Assembly: GCF_020184175.1 (NCBI RefSeq) | Contig: NC_065531.1 | Coordinates: 22,217,213-22,281,212 of the forward strand | Source of the DNA: Aphis gossypii | Lineage: Eukaryota; Arthropoda; Insecta; Hemiptera; Aphididae | Direction of reading: 5' to 3' | Length of the DNA: 64,000 nt | Shown here: positions 41,476 to 50,020 of the stretch, piece by piece | Layout: each line of letters begins with the position of its first letter | Position numbering within the stretch: position 1 is the stretch's first letter | Program-made: the position numbers and the translations under genes | The notes under the pieces: model-generated | What the model was told of the DNA's origin: nothing | What the model saw: the letters and a program-made list of their open reading frames with translations, nothing else | Database searches by the model: none

Positions 41476-41940
41476 TCATAAGCTACTAAAAATACGTCTT
41501 TGTATGGACGCCTTGTAAAGTGCGCGACGAATCGCATTTCTGGACATATACCAAATTGGCGTGTCCTTGTCTACTGCCTTAATTGTTTTTGTTGGTGGTT
41601 CGTGTTGTTTAAGTTTATCCGTCACGTAGTCCATTGCTTGTGATATATTGATATTTTTTTCAAATGGAATATATTTGTACAATGTGTTCTCTGTTACAAA
41701 TCTCCAGTCAAATGGTTGATTCCACTGTTCTTGTTCATTGATGCTCCTTGCCTTATTTATGGTCATAATACTAGGAATAGTCTCCTGTTTGTTTATTTCG
41801 TTGATCTTCGGTGTTTGGATTTTCACCAACATTACTGATGATAACCCGTTTATGTTCTCCTTGTCCACTTTTAAAAACTGTTTTCTTTTCTCTGCTGCTT
41901 CTCGTTTAGCTAGTTCACGTGCTTTATTTAATGGTGCCAT
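41476..41940 (-). CDS. Third ORF of the retrotransposon, function unknown (154 aa)
   Basis: This ORF fills the space between the integrase tail and the polypurine tract, where errantiviruses carry env. It begins with an ATG in good context (AAAAAAATGG) and is intact, unlike gag and pol. The protein is basic: a charged, probably helical N-terminus (ARELAKREAAEKRKQFLKV), a middle with WNQPFDWRFVTENTLYKY, a helical ISQAMDYVTDKLKQHE, and a basic C-terminus (RNAIRRALYKASIQRR). There is no signal peptide, membrane segment, furin site or Cys pattern, so it is not an envelope protein. It could be a nucleic-acid-binding accessory protein or a relic. Its expression would need a spliced or separate mRNA. 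Family not recognised. Confidence 0.6.
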   Translation of the reverse strand: MAPLNKARELAKREAAEKRKQFLKVDKENINGLSSVMLVKIQTPKINEINKQETIPSIMTINKARSINEQEQWNQPFDWRFVTENTLYKYIPFEKNINISQAMDYVTDKLKQHEPPTKTIKAVDKDTPIWYMSRNAIRRALYKASIQRRIFSSL

Positions 41941-42064
41941 TTTTTTGACTGATGAGTAAAATTTTGTTGACTGTTCTTATATACGTTTGTGTACTAAATG
42001 CTTAATGTTGATTCGTCAACGCTATCTTACACCTCATTGGCTCATTATATTTGGTATTTTATAT

Positions 42065-42302
42065 TTAAGCCGTGTCTTGTTTGTCCATACCGTAGTATGG
42101 ACGAACTTCCGATACATTAATGAGTTCTTCGCGTTGTGTGCTTGTATCTTTTATTGCCAATGTATTTTTTCCGACTATTCTGGTTATAATGAATGGTCCA
42201 TTGAATATGTGAAATAATTTTTTTATTTCTTTATTGTGTGCGTTTGATAAGTCATGATTTCGTATTAGAACATATTGTCCTACCTTGTATTCGATATTCT
42301 TT
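42065..42302 (-). pseudogene. Integrase C-terminal tail, out of frame with pol
   Basis: Directly after the pol stop at 42,303 another frame continues with a typical gypsy integrase C-terminal domain: KVGQYVLIRNHDLSN, then NGPFIITRIVG (the GPY/F module, about 42,171-42,199) and LAIKD, ending at a stop at 42,065. This region should be fused to integrase, so a single-base indel in the A-rich run at about 42,303-42,320 separates it. Whether this is a true mutation or an assembly error cannot be told from one copy. Confidence 0.75.
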
Positions 42303-45185
42303 TTATTTTTGTTTTGATTCCAGTTTTTCTGCCTTTTTTTTAATTCTAGACGCTACCATTTGTACTATTTCTTCTTTTTTGACTTCCTTCTGCATCTGTT
42401 CAGGAAATTTGATTATATCTTCCAATGGTTGTTTTGGTATTTCTCCCTTAATTATTTCCCACGGGGTCATTTCTGTTACTTCTGATCGTACTTTATTCAT
42501 CCAATCTTCTATATTTTCTAAGTAATTCGGCCATTTGGTATGTTGATCGTAACAATAGGTTCTTAGCAACCTGCCTGTTTCTCGGTTATATCTTTCGACC
42601 GGGTTTGATTGTGGGTGATACTTAGTAGAATGTTTTATTATAATATTTAACTCATGGAGTTTTGTTTTCCACAATTTTCCCGTAAATTGAGTACCATTGT
42701 CTGTGAGTATTGACTGTGGTTTACCCGTGTTGGGTATATAATCCTGCTCAAGTCTATTTATTATCGCTTTTGCCGACGCCTTTTTTAGTGCATACAGTCT
42801 TATATATTTTGAAAATGTATCTAATATTGCTAGAATATAATGTGTTCCTCCCCGGCCAGTTGGAAGTGGTCCCATTAAATCAATTGATACTGTTTCAAAT
42901 GGTGTTTTTGGTTTGTGAGATTTTGTTGGTCCACTTGATTGATAATTAATGGGTTTACTTTTTTGACAACTGTCGCAATTTCTTACAACTGATGCTGCAA
43001 TTTTGTGCATATTTTTAAATATGCATATTCTTTTTAATGCATGATACGTTTTGTATCGACCTGGGTGTCCCATGATCTCGTGTGTTTCTTGTGTTATCAT
43101 GTTTGCTATTTGACCTGGTATAACTACTCGCCCATTATTTTCTGTTTTACCTTTTACAAACACTATCTTGTCTTTTATCGTTACATGTTCGTTTTTTGTG
43201 TTAATTATTCTCTTTAACTTTATGTCCGAGCGTTGTAAATTGGCTAAATTCCCAATTAATTTTTTTAATTCTGTGCTGTATTCTGATTTTTTGATTTTAT
43301 TAATTGATATTCTCACTTCTTCTCGTTCTTCATTGACCCTTGGATAACGAGTGAGTGTGTCCGCCACTATATTATCTTTCCCCGAGATATATTGTACTTC
43401 CAGATCATACTCTTGCAAAGCCAAAGTCCATCTAGTAAGTCTTCCGTTGGTTAATCTGCAACTCTTCATGAACGTTAACGCATGATGATCTGTTTGTATA
43501 ATTGTTCTGTGACCTAATATATACTGTCGAAATTTGTTGCAACAGTATACTAACGCTAATGCCTCAATTTCTGTAGTGGTGTATCTTGTTTCAGGTGATT
43601 TTAATGTTCTGCTTGCATAACCTAGTGTAGCTCTCTCATTGTTGTCTAATATTTGGTATAATTCTCCACCTATAGCTACATTTGATGCATCTGTATTTAT
43701 GTATAATGGTTTTGAAAAATCAGGAAATGTTATTATTACATCATTCAAAAATGCCTGTTTCGATTCTTCGAACGCTCGTTGATGTTTTTCTTCCCATTTC
43801 CAATTTACATCATTTCGTGTTAATTCTATTAATGGTTCAATTATATGTGCAAAGTTTTTTACATATTTTCTGTAAAAATTCAAAAAACCTAAATAACTTT
43901 GTATTTCTTTCTTTTTGCTCGGTGTTTTGAAGTCTTGAATAGTTTTTATTTTGTCATTGTCCATTTTTATTCCTTCCGTTGAAATTATATGACCTAAAAA
44001 TGACACTTGTTTTCTGAAGAATTGACATTTGTCGATGTTGACAGTGACATTATAAGTTTTAAATTTTTCTAGAACCATCTTTATGTGTTCGTAATGACTA
44101 TTTTCGTCTTCTGATGTAATTAGTATGTCATCTACATATATTGTTACAAAAGATTGTAATAATGGTCCTAATACTATGTCCATACTCTTTTGAAACTCTG
44201 AGCCACTTATATTAAGACCAAACGGCATGCGTTTGAATGAATAGTTTCTGCCATTTATAAGGAATGAACATAGATCCATACTCTTTTCTGCCAGTTTTAC
44301 TTGCCAATACCCACTTCGAAGATCCAATGTGCTAATACATTTTATTTTTTCGAATTTTGAAAAAATTGATTCTATAGTCATCGGACATTCTCGGTCTGGA
44401 ATAATATGTTCGTTGATTTTTCTTGCGTCAAGGCACAATCGTACGTCACCATTCTTTTTGAAGACTGGTACAATTGGTACTGAGTATGGTGATCTTGACT
44501 GTTTAATTATGTCCATATCCAACATACGCTTCACTTCTTTTTCCACTGCCTCACGTTTCGTGATCGGAATAGGATATGGCCTTTGGTTAACTGGTTTATC
44601 ATTTTTTAATCTGATTACACACTCATACCCTTTTATCTCACCGGGTGTATCTCGAAATACTTCTGGGTATTGATGTATTAGCTTATCTATGTTTCTTTGA
44701 ATGTGATCAGGTAATATATTGTATTGTATTTGGTCCAATGGTTCTGTGATGGATTGTGTGGATATTGCTCGTAAGTGGATTGGTTGCAATGAATTTTTTC
44801 TCGAGAATGGTATTTTATATATTTCATTGTCTATCTTTACTGTTAACTGTCTTTTTTCGTAGTCAATTGTTGAATTACTTACTTCCAGAAAGTCACTTCC
44901 TATTATACCTTTCTCATTTAAATTGTTTATTACAATAAATGGTGTCTGTATTTGTTCTTTTCCTATTTCTATTGGTAGTAAGATCTGTTTAGTTACTTTT
45001 GTAGGTTTGTTACCTGTTGCGTTATGTATACTAAGTCCCGTTAACGGTATTATTGGTATCTTTGGATTATCTTTTACTATTTTGTTATAGTATTCTTCAG
45101 ATATTGCACATATCTCTGCTCCTGAATCTACTAACATTTCGTATTCTTTGTTGTTTATAAGCATTTTGGTATACGGGCATCCCAT
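42303..45185 (-). CDS. pol: Retrotransposon Pol: protease, RT, RNase H, integrase
   Basis: 960 residues from the ATG; the frame is open further upstream to 45,308. Protease: DSGA at residues 20-23, with GIIGSDFL as the flap-side G-rich motif near 93-100. RT: LDLRSGYWQV (288-297), FKRMPFGL, catalytic YVDD at 350-353, FLGHIIS. RNase H: NTDAS (497-501), E539, D566 in QTDHHAL and D609. Integrase: H2C2 zinc finger (H702, H707, C737, C740) and catalytic D769 (SIDL), D829 (LTDN), E864 (NPVER), with 34 residues between the last two. It copies the element RNA and integrates the cDNA. The C-terminal domain is lost to a frame break. No gag-pol frame overlap is seen: the gag-side frame stops at 45,319 and this frame opens only after 45,309. 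Confidence 0.93.
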   Translation of the reverse strand: MGCPYTKMLINNKEYEMLVDSGAEICAISEEYYNKIVKDNPKIPIIPLTGLSIHNATGNKPTKVTKQILLPIEIGKEQIQTPFIVINNLNEKGIIGSDFLEVSNSTIDYEKRQLTVKIDNEIYKIPFSRKNSLQPIHLRAISTQSITEPLDQIQYNILPDHIQRNIDKLIHQYPEVFRDTPGEIKGYECVIRLKNDKPVNQRPYPIPITKREAVEKEVKRMLDMDIIKQSRSPYSVPIVPVFKKNGDVRLCLDARKINEHIIPDRECPMTIESIFSKFEKIKCISTLDLRSGYWQVKLAEKSMDLCSFLINGRNYSFKRMPFGLNISGSEFQKSMDIVLGPLLQSFVTIYVDDILITSEDENSHYEHIKMVLEKFKTYNVTVNIDKCQFFRKQVSFLGHIISTEGIKMDNDKIKTIQDFKTPSKKKEIQSYLGFLNFYRKYVKNFAHIIEPLIELTRNDVNWKWEEKHQRAFEESKQAFLNDVIITFPDFSKPLYINTDASNVAIGGELYQILDNNERATLGYASRTLKSPETRYTTTEIEALALVYCCNKFRQYILGHRTIIQTDHHALTFMKSCRLTNGRLTRWTLALQEYDLEVQYISGKDNIVADTLTRYPRVNEEREEVRISINKIKKSEYSTELKKLIGNLANLQRSDIKLKRIINTKNEHVTIKDKIVFVKGKTENNGRVVIPGQIANMITQETHEIMGHPGRYKTYHALKRICIFKNMHKIAASVVRNCDSCQKSKPINYQSSGPTKSHKPKTPFETVSIDLMGPLPTGRGGTHYILAILDTFSKYIRLYALKKASAKAIINRLEQDYIPNTGKPQSILTDNGTQFTGKLWKTKLHELNIIIKHSTKYHPQSNPVERYNRETGRLLRTYCYDQHTKWPNYLENIEDWMNKVRSEVTEMTPWEIIKGEIPKQPLEDIIKFPEQMQKEVKKEEIVQMVASRIKKKAEKLESKQK

Positions 45186-45318
45186 TTGTAGGGTTTTGTT
45201 TTTTGTGATGTCAAAATCTTCGTCTTTTATTAAATCTTCCGCTTTTAAAAGATTCAGTTTGTCCGGTGGACGTTTTTTCTTTTTGTTAATCTTGTAATGT
45301 GTTTTAGATCAAGGGTAT

Positions 45319-45656
45319 TTATGACTGTGGTCGATCTGTTTCCGCAGTCCCCTGTTCCCAGTTTTTTGTCCCATCATGGTCTTCATCTAGATCTTCTCTG
45401 CCACTGTTTATAGTGTCCTCATTGGAATCTGGTTGGTCCATGGTTAATTGTCTGATGTTTGATTTATGATTGTTTCCATAGGTCTGTGCTGGTCTTTGTG
45501 CATATGGTTTGTGCGTATCCGGTGTATTGTTATAATTTTGATTGTTTGTTTGGTATGGCATTCTATTATATGTATTATTTTGCCTAAAATTGTTTGTTTT
45601 GTTGTGTTTTCATTTTGTTTGATTGGTTCCTCTTCGTGATTTTTATTGTTTTCCAA
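45319..45656 (-). pseudogene. gag: C-terminal part of gag, split over two frames
   Basis: Downstream of the main gag ORF two shorter frames (45,444-45,656 and 45,319-45,561) read an Asn/Gln/His-rich, hydrophilic tail, then an acidic stretch (REDLDEDHDGTKNWEQ) ending at 45,319. Their composition is continuous with a gag tail, so two indels, near 45,660-45,690 and 45,560-45,600, probably break it. No CCHC zinc knuckle is visible in any frame here; some insect gypsy gags also lack one and use a basic or polar tail instead. Confidence 0.6.
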
Positions 45657-45661
45657 TTCAC

Positions 45662-46303
45662 CTAATTTTTCCCATATAGGTAAAAACTTTTTTCTTTTGT
45701 TGTTTGTATATATGCTTGGATAGCTATCGGGAAATGTTTTGTAATTAAGTTTATTGCTTGTTCTTCATTCATCTTAGGTGAGTCTAAGTGTTTTAATTCC
45801 GCCATCCAATGATGAAAATGTTCCTGAAAATCCTTTTTAATAGGTTTTTTTCCCGCTTCTGTGCATTTAATGAAAATCTCCCATTGATGATTTTCAGAGA
45901 AAAAATGCTTGAGGAACAATTCACTGAATGTTACTTCGTCTAGAGCTGCATCTTTGATCATTGTGTACCATTTTGATGCTTTTCCACGAAGATTGTTTTC
46001 TATTACTATCATTTTTTCTCTTCTGGCAGTAATTTGTTTGTGATCCAGGTAATTATACATATCCTTAAGGAATTGTTTTGGGTGTTCTGTCTTGCTCTCT
46101 CCACTAAATGTTGGGGCTGTAATATCTACTGTTGATCTGGTGATAGTGTTAATAACATTACCATCGTTTTTTGTATTCTGTAATGAAGTAACATTGGTCT
46201 GTAATGTCTGGATATCTTTTTCTTGCCGTGCTGTCGTCACTAGTAGTTTGGTATCTGTGTCATTAATGAGTTGTCGTAACGCTTCATATTGATTTTCCAT
46301 CAT
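45662..46303 (-). CDS. gag: Retrotransposon Gag, capsid-containing part (213 aa)
   Basis: A coiled-coil-like N-terminus (residues 1-45) leads into the gypsy Gag capsid signature: APTFSGES (63-70), PKQFLKDMY, then IENNLRGKASKWY (101-113) and FSELFLKHFF. It would form the particle that packages element RNA. The frame is open upstream of this ATG with the same helical composition, and a better start is the ATG at 46,421, shortly after the leader repeats; a single-base break in the A7 run at about 46,375-46,382 separates the two. Frame breaks also follow at the 3' end. The first residues encoded from 46,421 would be MTRRNQVTPGEDPT. Confidence 0.85.
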   Translation of the reverse strand: MMENQYEALRQLINDTDTKLLVTTARQEKDIQTLQTNVTSLQNTKNDGNVINTITRSTVDITAPTFSGESKTEHPKQFLKDMYNYLDHKQITARREKMIVIENNLRGKASKWYTMIKDAALDEVTFSELFLKHFFSENHQWEIFIKCTEAGKKPIKKDFQEHFHHWMAELKHLDSPKMNEEQAINLITKHFPIAIQAYIQTTKEKSFYLYGKN

Positions 46304-46462
46304 CTCTAGTTTCTTATGTAGCTGTTGTGTGGTCTTTTCTAATGCTGCTACCTTTCCCTCTAACTGTCGTGTTTTTTTCCGTCGGATCCTCCCCAGGCGT
46401 CACCTGGTTCCGTCTAGTCATGTTGTCGTTTTAATAATTAATAACAAGTATATAATTCTCCG

Positions 46463-47147
46463 AACCGACTAATAAGATCGACAGATGTATGATTCTACCG
46501 TACCGACTAGTAAAATTGCCGGGTATATGATTCTGCCGTACCAACTAGTAAATCCGTTTGTCAGCCGTGCCAGCTAGGATTGTTTGCAATGAATAATCGT
46601 ATTGGTTATACGTTTCTAACGTACCGACTAGTAAACTCGACGAGTCTATGCTTCTGCCGTACCGACTAGTAGATCCGTTTGTCAGCCGTGCCAGCTAGGC
46701 AATTTGTTTGCAAAGAATGACCGTACTGGTTATTATCGGGTATACGTTTCTGACGTACCGACTAGTAAACTCGACGAGTATATGCTTCTGCCGTACCGAC
46801 TAGTAGATCCGTTTGTCAGCCGTGCCAGCTAGGCAATTTGTTTGCAAAGAATGACCGTACTGGTTATTATCGGGTATACGTTTCTAACGTACCGACTAGT
46901 AAACTCGATGAGTATATGCTTTCCGTACCGACTAGTAGATCCGTTTGTCAGCCGTGCCAGCTAGGCAATTTGTTTGCAAAGAATGACCGTACTGGTATTA
47001 TCGGGTATACGTTTCTAACGTACCGACTAGTAACTCGATGAGTATATGCTTCTGCCGTACCGACTAGTAACTCGACGAGTATATTCTTTTGCCGTACCGA
47101 CTAGTAACTCGACGAGTATATTCTTTTGCCGTACCGACTAGTAAACT
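46463..47147 (-). repeat. Leader array: 13 copies of TACCGACTAGTA
   Basis: Between PBS and gag the motif TACCGACTAGTA (plus-strand reading; two copies have one change) occurs at 46,463, 46,501, 46,539, 46,622, 46,660, 46,756, 46,794, 46,890, 46,926, 47,021, 47,058, 47,095 and 47,132. Neighbouring copies are 36-38 bp apart in pairs, and pairs repeat in larger units of 131-134 bp that include a GCCGTGCCAGCTAGG block. One related copy also lies in each LTR. This is the position in which Drosophila gypsy carries its su(Hw) insulator array, so a protein-binding role is a reasonable guess. Confidence 0.9.
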
Positions 47148-47213
47148 ATTGAGTAGTTATTTTAACAATTGATGTGTGTATGTATTTCTCCTCTCTTCTG
47201 GTTGGTCGTGTCG

Positions 47214-47231
47214 AGTCCGGGTTGGGCGCCA
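47214..47231 (-). other. tRNA primer binding site
   Basis: Two bases after the 5' LTR the element reads TGGCGCCCAACCCGGACT. TGGCGCCCAAC matches the complement of the 3' end of insect tRNA-Lys of the kind used by gypsy; the following bases do not match the tRNA-Lys I know, so the exact primer is uncertain. Confidence 0.75.
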
Positions 47232-47757
47232 GTTGACACAGTGCAATGATATTCAATGACTTGTCATATTGAAATATTAAAAACTCCAATTTTTGGTATC
47301 ACATAAATTTATTGACAATATTAATATATATAATGAAATAACTATAAAAATGGGATGATATATAATTTGTTCTAAAACCGCGGGGCTAGCTTGAGCAAGC
47401 GAGCCGCAACGGGTGATGTCAGGGCCTTTAGAGGCGCGACATATAGAGCATAACTAATATTTAAATTTACACAATATGACTTGGAAAACGGGTTATACAC
47501 ACTTTTCCACGGTCTTATGCAAGTCGTGTACAGTTATGCGTTTCTACAGTGAAACCTGAGTAGGCTCACTATAGTGGGATTGAACTGATGATTCTAAAAA
47601 GAACCGTTTTTCATCAGTCGCGATGGTAGATCGACTGTGCGTGCAAAACCGCGTGTAAGAGCCGCTGGTATTGCACGCCAAGTGAAAGGTTTATTATATT
47701 CGTCGACGGCCGCCTCAACACTCAAACGTAACTGGTAGACTTATCGCCGTGTTCGTC

Positions 47758-48074
47758 GGTTGCCGCCTCGTTTCACGAGTGTCTTCGCTGCTTAGTCCGG
47801 AACGTAACTGGTAGATACTCGTTTGGTTGCCGCCTCGTTTCACGAGTGTCTTCGCTGCTTAGTCCGGAACGTAACTGGTAGATTCGTTGGTTGCCGCCTC
47901 GTTTCACGAGTGTCTTCGCTGCTTAGTCCGGAACGTAACTGGTAGATTCGTTGGTTGCCGCCTCGTTTCACGAGTGTCTTCGCTGCTTATTCCGGAACGT
48001 AACTGGTAGATTCGTTGGTTGCCGCCTCGTTTCACGAGTGTCTTCGCTGCTTAGTCCGGAACGTAACTGGTAGA
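47758..48074 (-). repeat. Five tandem repeats (64 bp) in the 5' LTR
   Basis: Same units as in the 3' LTR; copy 4 carries the shared CTTATTCC variant. The first junction reads GATACTCGTTT instead of GATTCGTT. Confidence 0.92.
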
Positions 48075-48181
48075 AATCAGTTATGTTCGTGTTCGTCGTT
48101 GTGTGTTGACTTATATGTTGACGATGGTGATAATGACTGAATACTAATTTGTCTTGAAAAGTGCCCGGTATATATACTGTG

Positions 48182-48247
48182 ATCCGTACCGACTAGTAAA
48201 CCACCAGTATGCCGCCGTGCGTGTTTGTGCTTACTGTCGGTACGGAT
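48182..48247. repeat. Inverted repeat in LTR sharing the leader motif
   Basis: ATCCGTACCGAC (48,182-48,193) and GTCGGTACGGAT (48,236-48,247) are perfect 12-bp inverted arms around a 42-base loop; the same lies at 41,133-41,198 in the other LTR. The left arm runs into ACTAGTAAA, making it a copy of the leader array motif. Confidence 0.85.
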
Positions 48248-48473
48248 TTCCTCATTATGGAGTCAATTTTGAACTTATAGATCTGTATGGGGTGTTGTTA
48301 TTTTCTTCACTGTGTCCCCTATCCATCGCCGTACTTGGTGAGACTCTGTGATGAATCTAAAGGGTTTAAATTCACCGCTAAGTCTCTCAGATGGTATTGT
48401 TTTTATGTATGCTGTGTTGTGATTGGTGGTCCTGAAAAGGACCTTTTTATATGGTGACGGCTACACCGTTACA

Positions 48474-48477
48474 CGGT
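48474..48477. repeat. Target site duplication CGGT, right copy
   Basis: Matches the left copy; the pre-insertion site reads ATAACGGTCAAC. Confidence 0.85.
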
Positions 48478-49792
48478 CAACAATTTTCTAACATTTTAAC
48501 CATATAAAGGTAAAATAAAAAGTCGTCAACAATAGCACACTATAGAAACCTTTTTAAAGTAACAAAAAAGTAATTCAATCGTTTATTTTTTATTAATAAC
48601 CTTAAAAGTAGGGGCACTAAATTTTTATTAAACTATAGTGTAGATGAGGTAGCAATGTAGCAACATACTACAAAAATAAATGTACTTCTCCTATATTATT
48701 GCATTAATGTGTACCCATATCTCGAAAAAATAAAAATTTCCGTGTACAACTATGAAACGAAATCATTAAGCTTTCGACGAATATAACAATCTATGTATAG
48801 GCTATAGAGCCACCGTAATGTATATACTGATATGTTAAGAAACTTTTGACTTAAATTACATTGAAATGGCGAAATCATTACATGAGTTCCGTTATGGTAT
48901 TTAGCTTAAGCTTGTTGTAATTCAATGAAAATGTAATCAATTCGTATCAATAGGTCCTGGGGAAACTTAATTAATTTATAACCATATGTCAGTTAATATG
49001 TGCTTCTACCTATTACTTGGTGTCTACCGATTAGTGTACAGGTTATAGCATGTCAATGTTCAGTAATTTAAGAAAATTATTAAAGCGTACCGTTATCCTA
49101 TATACGTTCTGTATTTACGTTATATAATTATGTAAACATCACATTCTTTGTGCGTGCAAAGTATACTCATATAAGCAAATTGTATTCCCATGGTTATGTT
49201 TTAGACTTGGGCAGTTGGGTCAAAAATCGTTGAGAAACGCCTCAGTGATCAAATTTTAATCCGAAATTCGAATAATTTAGCATCATCGTAAGGCTGCAGT
49301 TATTAAAGTTGTAGTCGTGTGCTTTAGTACAGTTGACCTCAACTCAAAAACAAAATATGTATATGTGTCCAACTAATCGTAACAATATTTTTAATTTTTT
49401 TCTCATTTTCTCGTTATTTTTTAATTAAAAACTACAAAAATAAATTTTTTTCATTGATATGAATTTGTTTTTAAAATATAATAGATATGTACCGTTAAAT
49501 TAATTTTTTAATTCGAACGAAATAAATGCTTGTTATAATATTATAAAAAATATAAGAATTTGTTTATGTGTGTTTTTTATAATATTAAATTTAATTTTTA
49601 ACTTATAATACAAATAAGCAATCAAAAATTAAATAAATAATTGAAATATATCAAATTTGTCAGTTGTCAATAACTTTTTGAGATATTTAACAGGCTCTTA
49701 ACAAGTTGAATAGGATAGGCCATAGGCATACTAGGTAAACGGTATATACACTGTAGGTACACCTACCAACATTTATTCAATTTTATGCGTAG
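48478..49792. other. Non-coding stretch right of the LTR element
   Basis: Moderately AT-rich, no open frame or repeat of note. Confidence 0.5.
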
Positions 49793-50020
49793 TTACTGTA
49801 TTCTATAAACTTTTACGACACAATGTCTGCGATTCATTTTATTGGAAACAAGTTTGTAAAAGATTTCTTTTAAGGAAAAATGAACATTTACTTGCTTCCT
49901 TGATAAAGTTTCTAAATCAGTTATAAAGTTTTCCATTACTATGTAAGGTATATTAAATTGTACTATAGATACTAAATAACCATTTGGTTTTAAAAAAACC
50001 TGTAAGCACTTTAACATTCT
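49793..50020 (-). CDS. Terminal exon or fragment, methyltransferase-like
   Basis: A 74-codon ATG frame with natural composition. It begins MLKCLQVFLKPNGYLVSI, which resembles the strand-5 region of class I SAM-dependent methyltransferases (hydrophobic, L-K-P-x-G, then a hydrophobic strand), and ends with a beta-like VVKVYRIQ and a stop, as the last strand of that fold would. The middle (ENFITDLETLSRKQVNVHF) is polar. Just upstream TATATTTTACAAG could be an acceptor, so this is best read as a 3' terminal exon; the motif I (GxGxG) part is not found nearby. The family call is by pattern only and may be wrong; it could also be a retained fragment of a dead gene. Confidence 0.3.
   Translation of the reverse strand, partial: RMLKCLQVFLKPNGYLVSIVQFNIPYIVMENFITDLETLSRKQVNVHFSLKEIFYKLVSNKMNRRHCVVKVYRIQ

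Larger units (their letters stand above)
40186..48473 (-). mobile_element. Complete Ty3/gypsy LTR retrotransposon, 8,288 bp
   Basis: The element is bounded by two nearly identical direct repeats of 1,239 and 1,240 bp, each beginning TG and ending CA, and flanked by CGGT. Read on the minus strand it runs 5' LTR, PBS, repeat-rich leader, gag, pol (protease, RT, RNase H, integrase in gypsy order), a 154-residue third ORF, polypurine tract, 3' LTR. RT with YVDD and RNase H before integrase place it in Ty3/gypsy. Gag and pol carry single-base frame breaks, so this copy as printed cannot make intact products, but LTR similarity says it inserted recently. I see no transmembrane env. It sits in AT-rich DNA, perhaps inside a long intron. 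Confidence 0.95.
47234..48473 (-). repeat. 5' LTR of the retrotransposon
   Basis: 1,240 bp. In element sense TATAAAAA lies at 48,451-48,444, only about 22 bases into the LTR, and a second TATATATA at 48,174-48,167 is followed about 38 bases later by TCAGT (48,140-48,136), an arthropod initiator. Either could be the promoter. GGTCCTGAAAAGGACC near 48,429-48,444 is a short palindrome. Five tandem units start at 47,758, 47,825, 47,889, 47,953 and 48,017 (first spacing 67 because of a 3-base insertion). Confidence 0.93.

Noticed and set aside
44329..44673. Plus-strand frames opposite pol, such as 114 codons here
   Set aside because: Antisense shadows of the pol gene.
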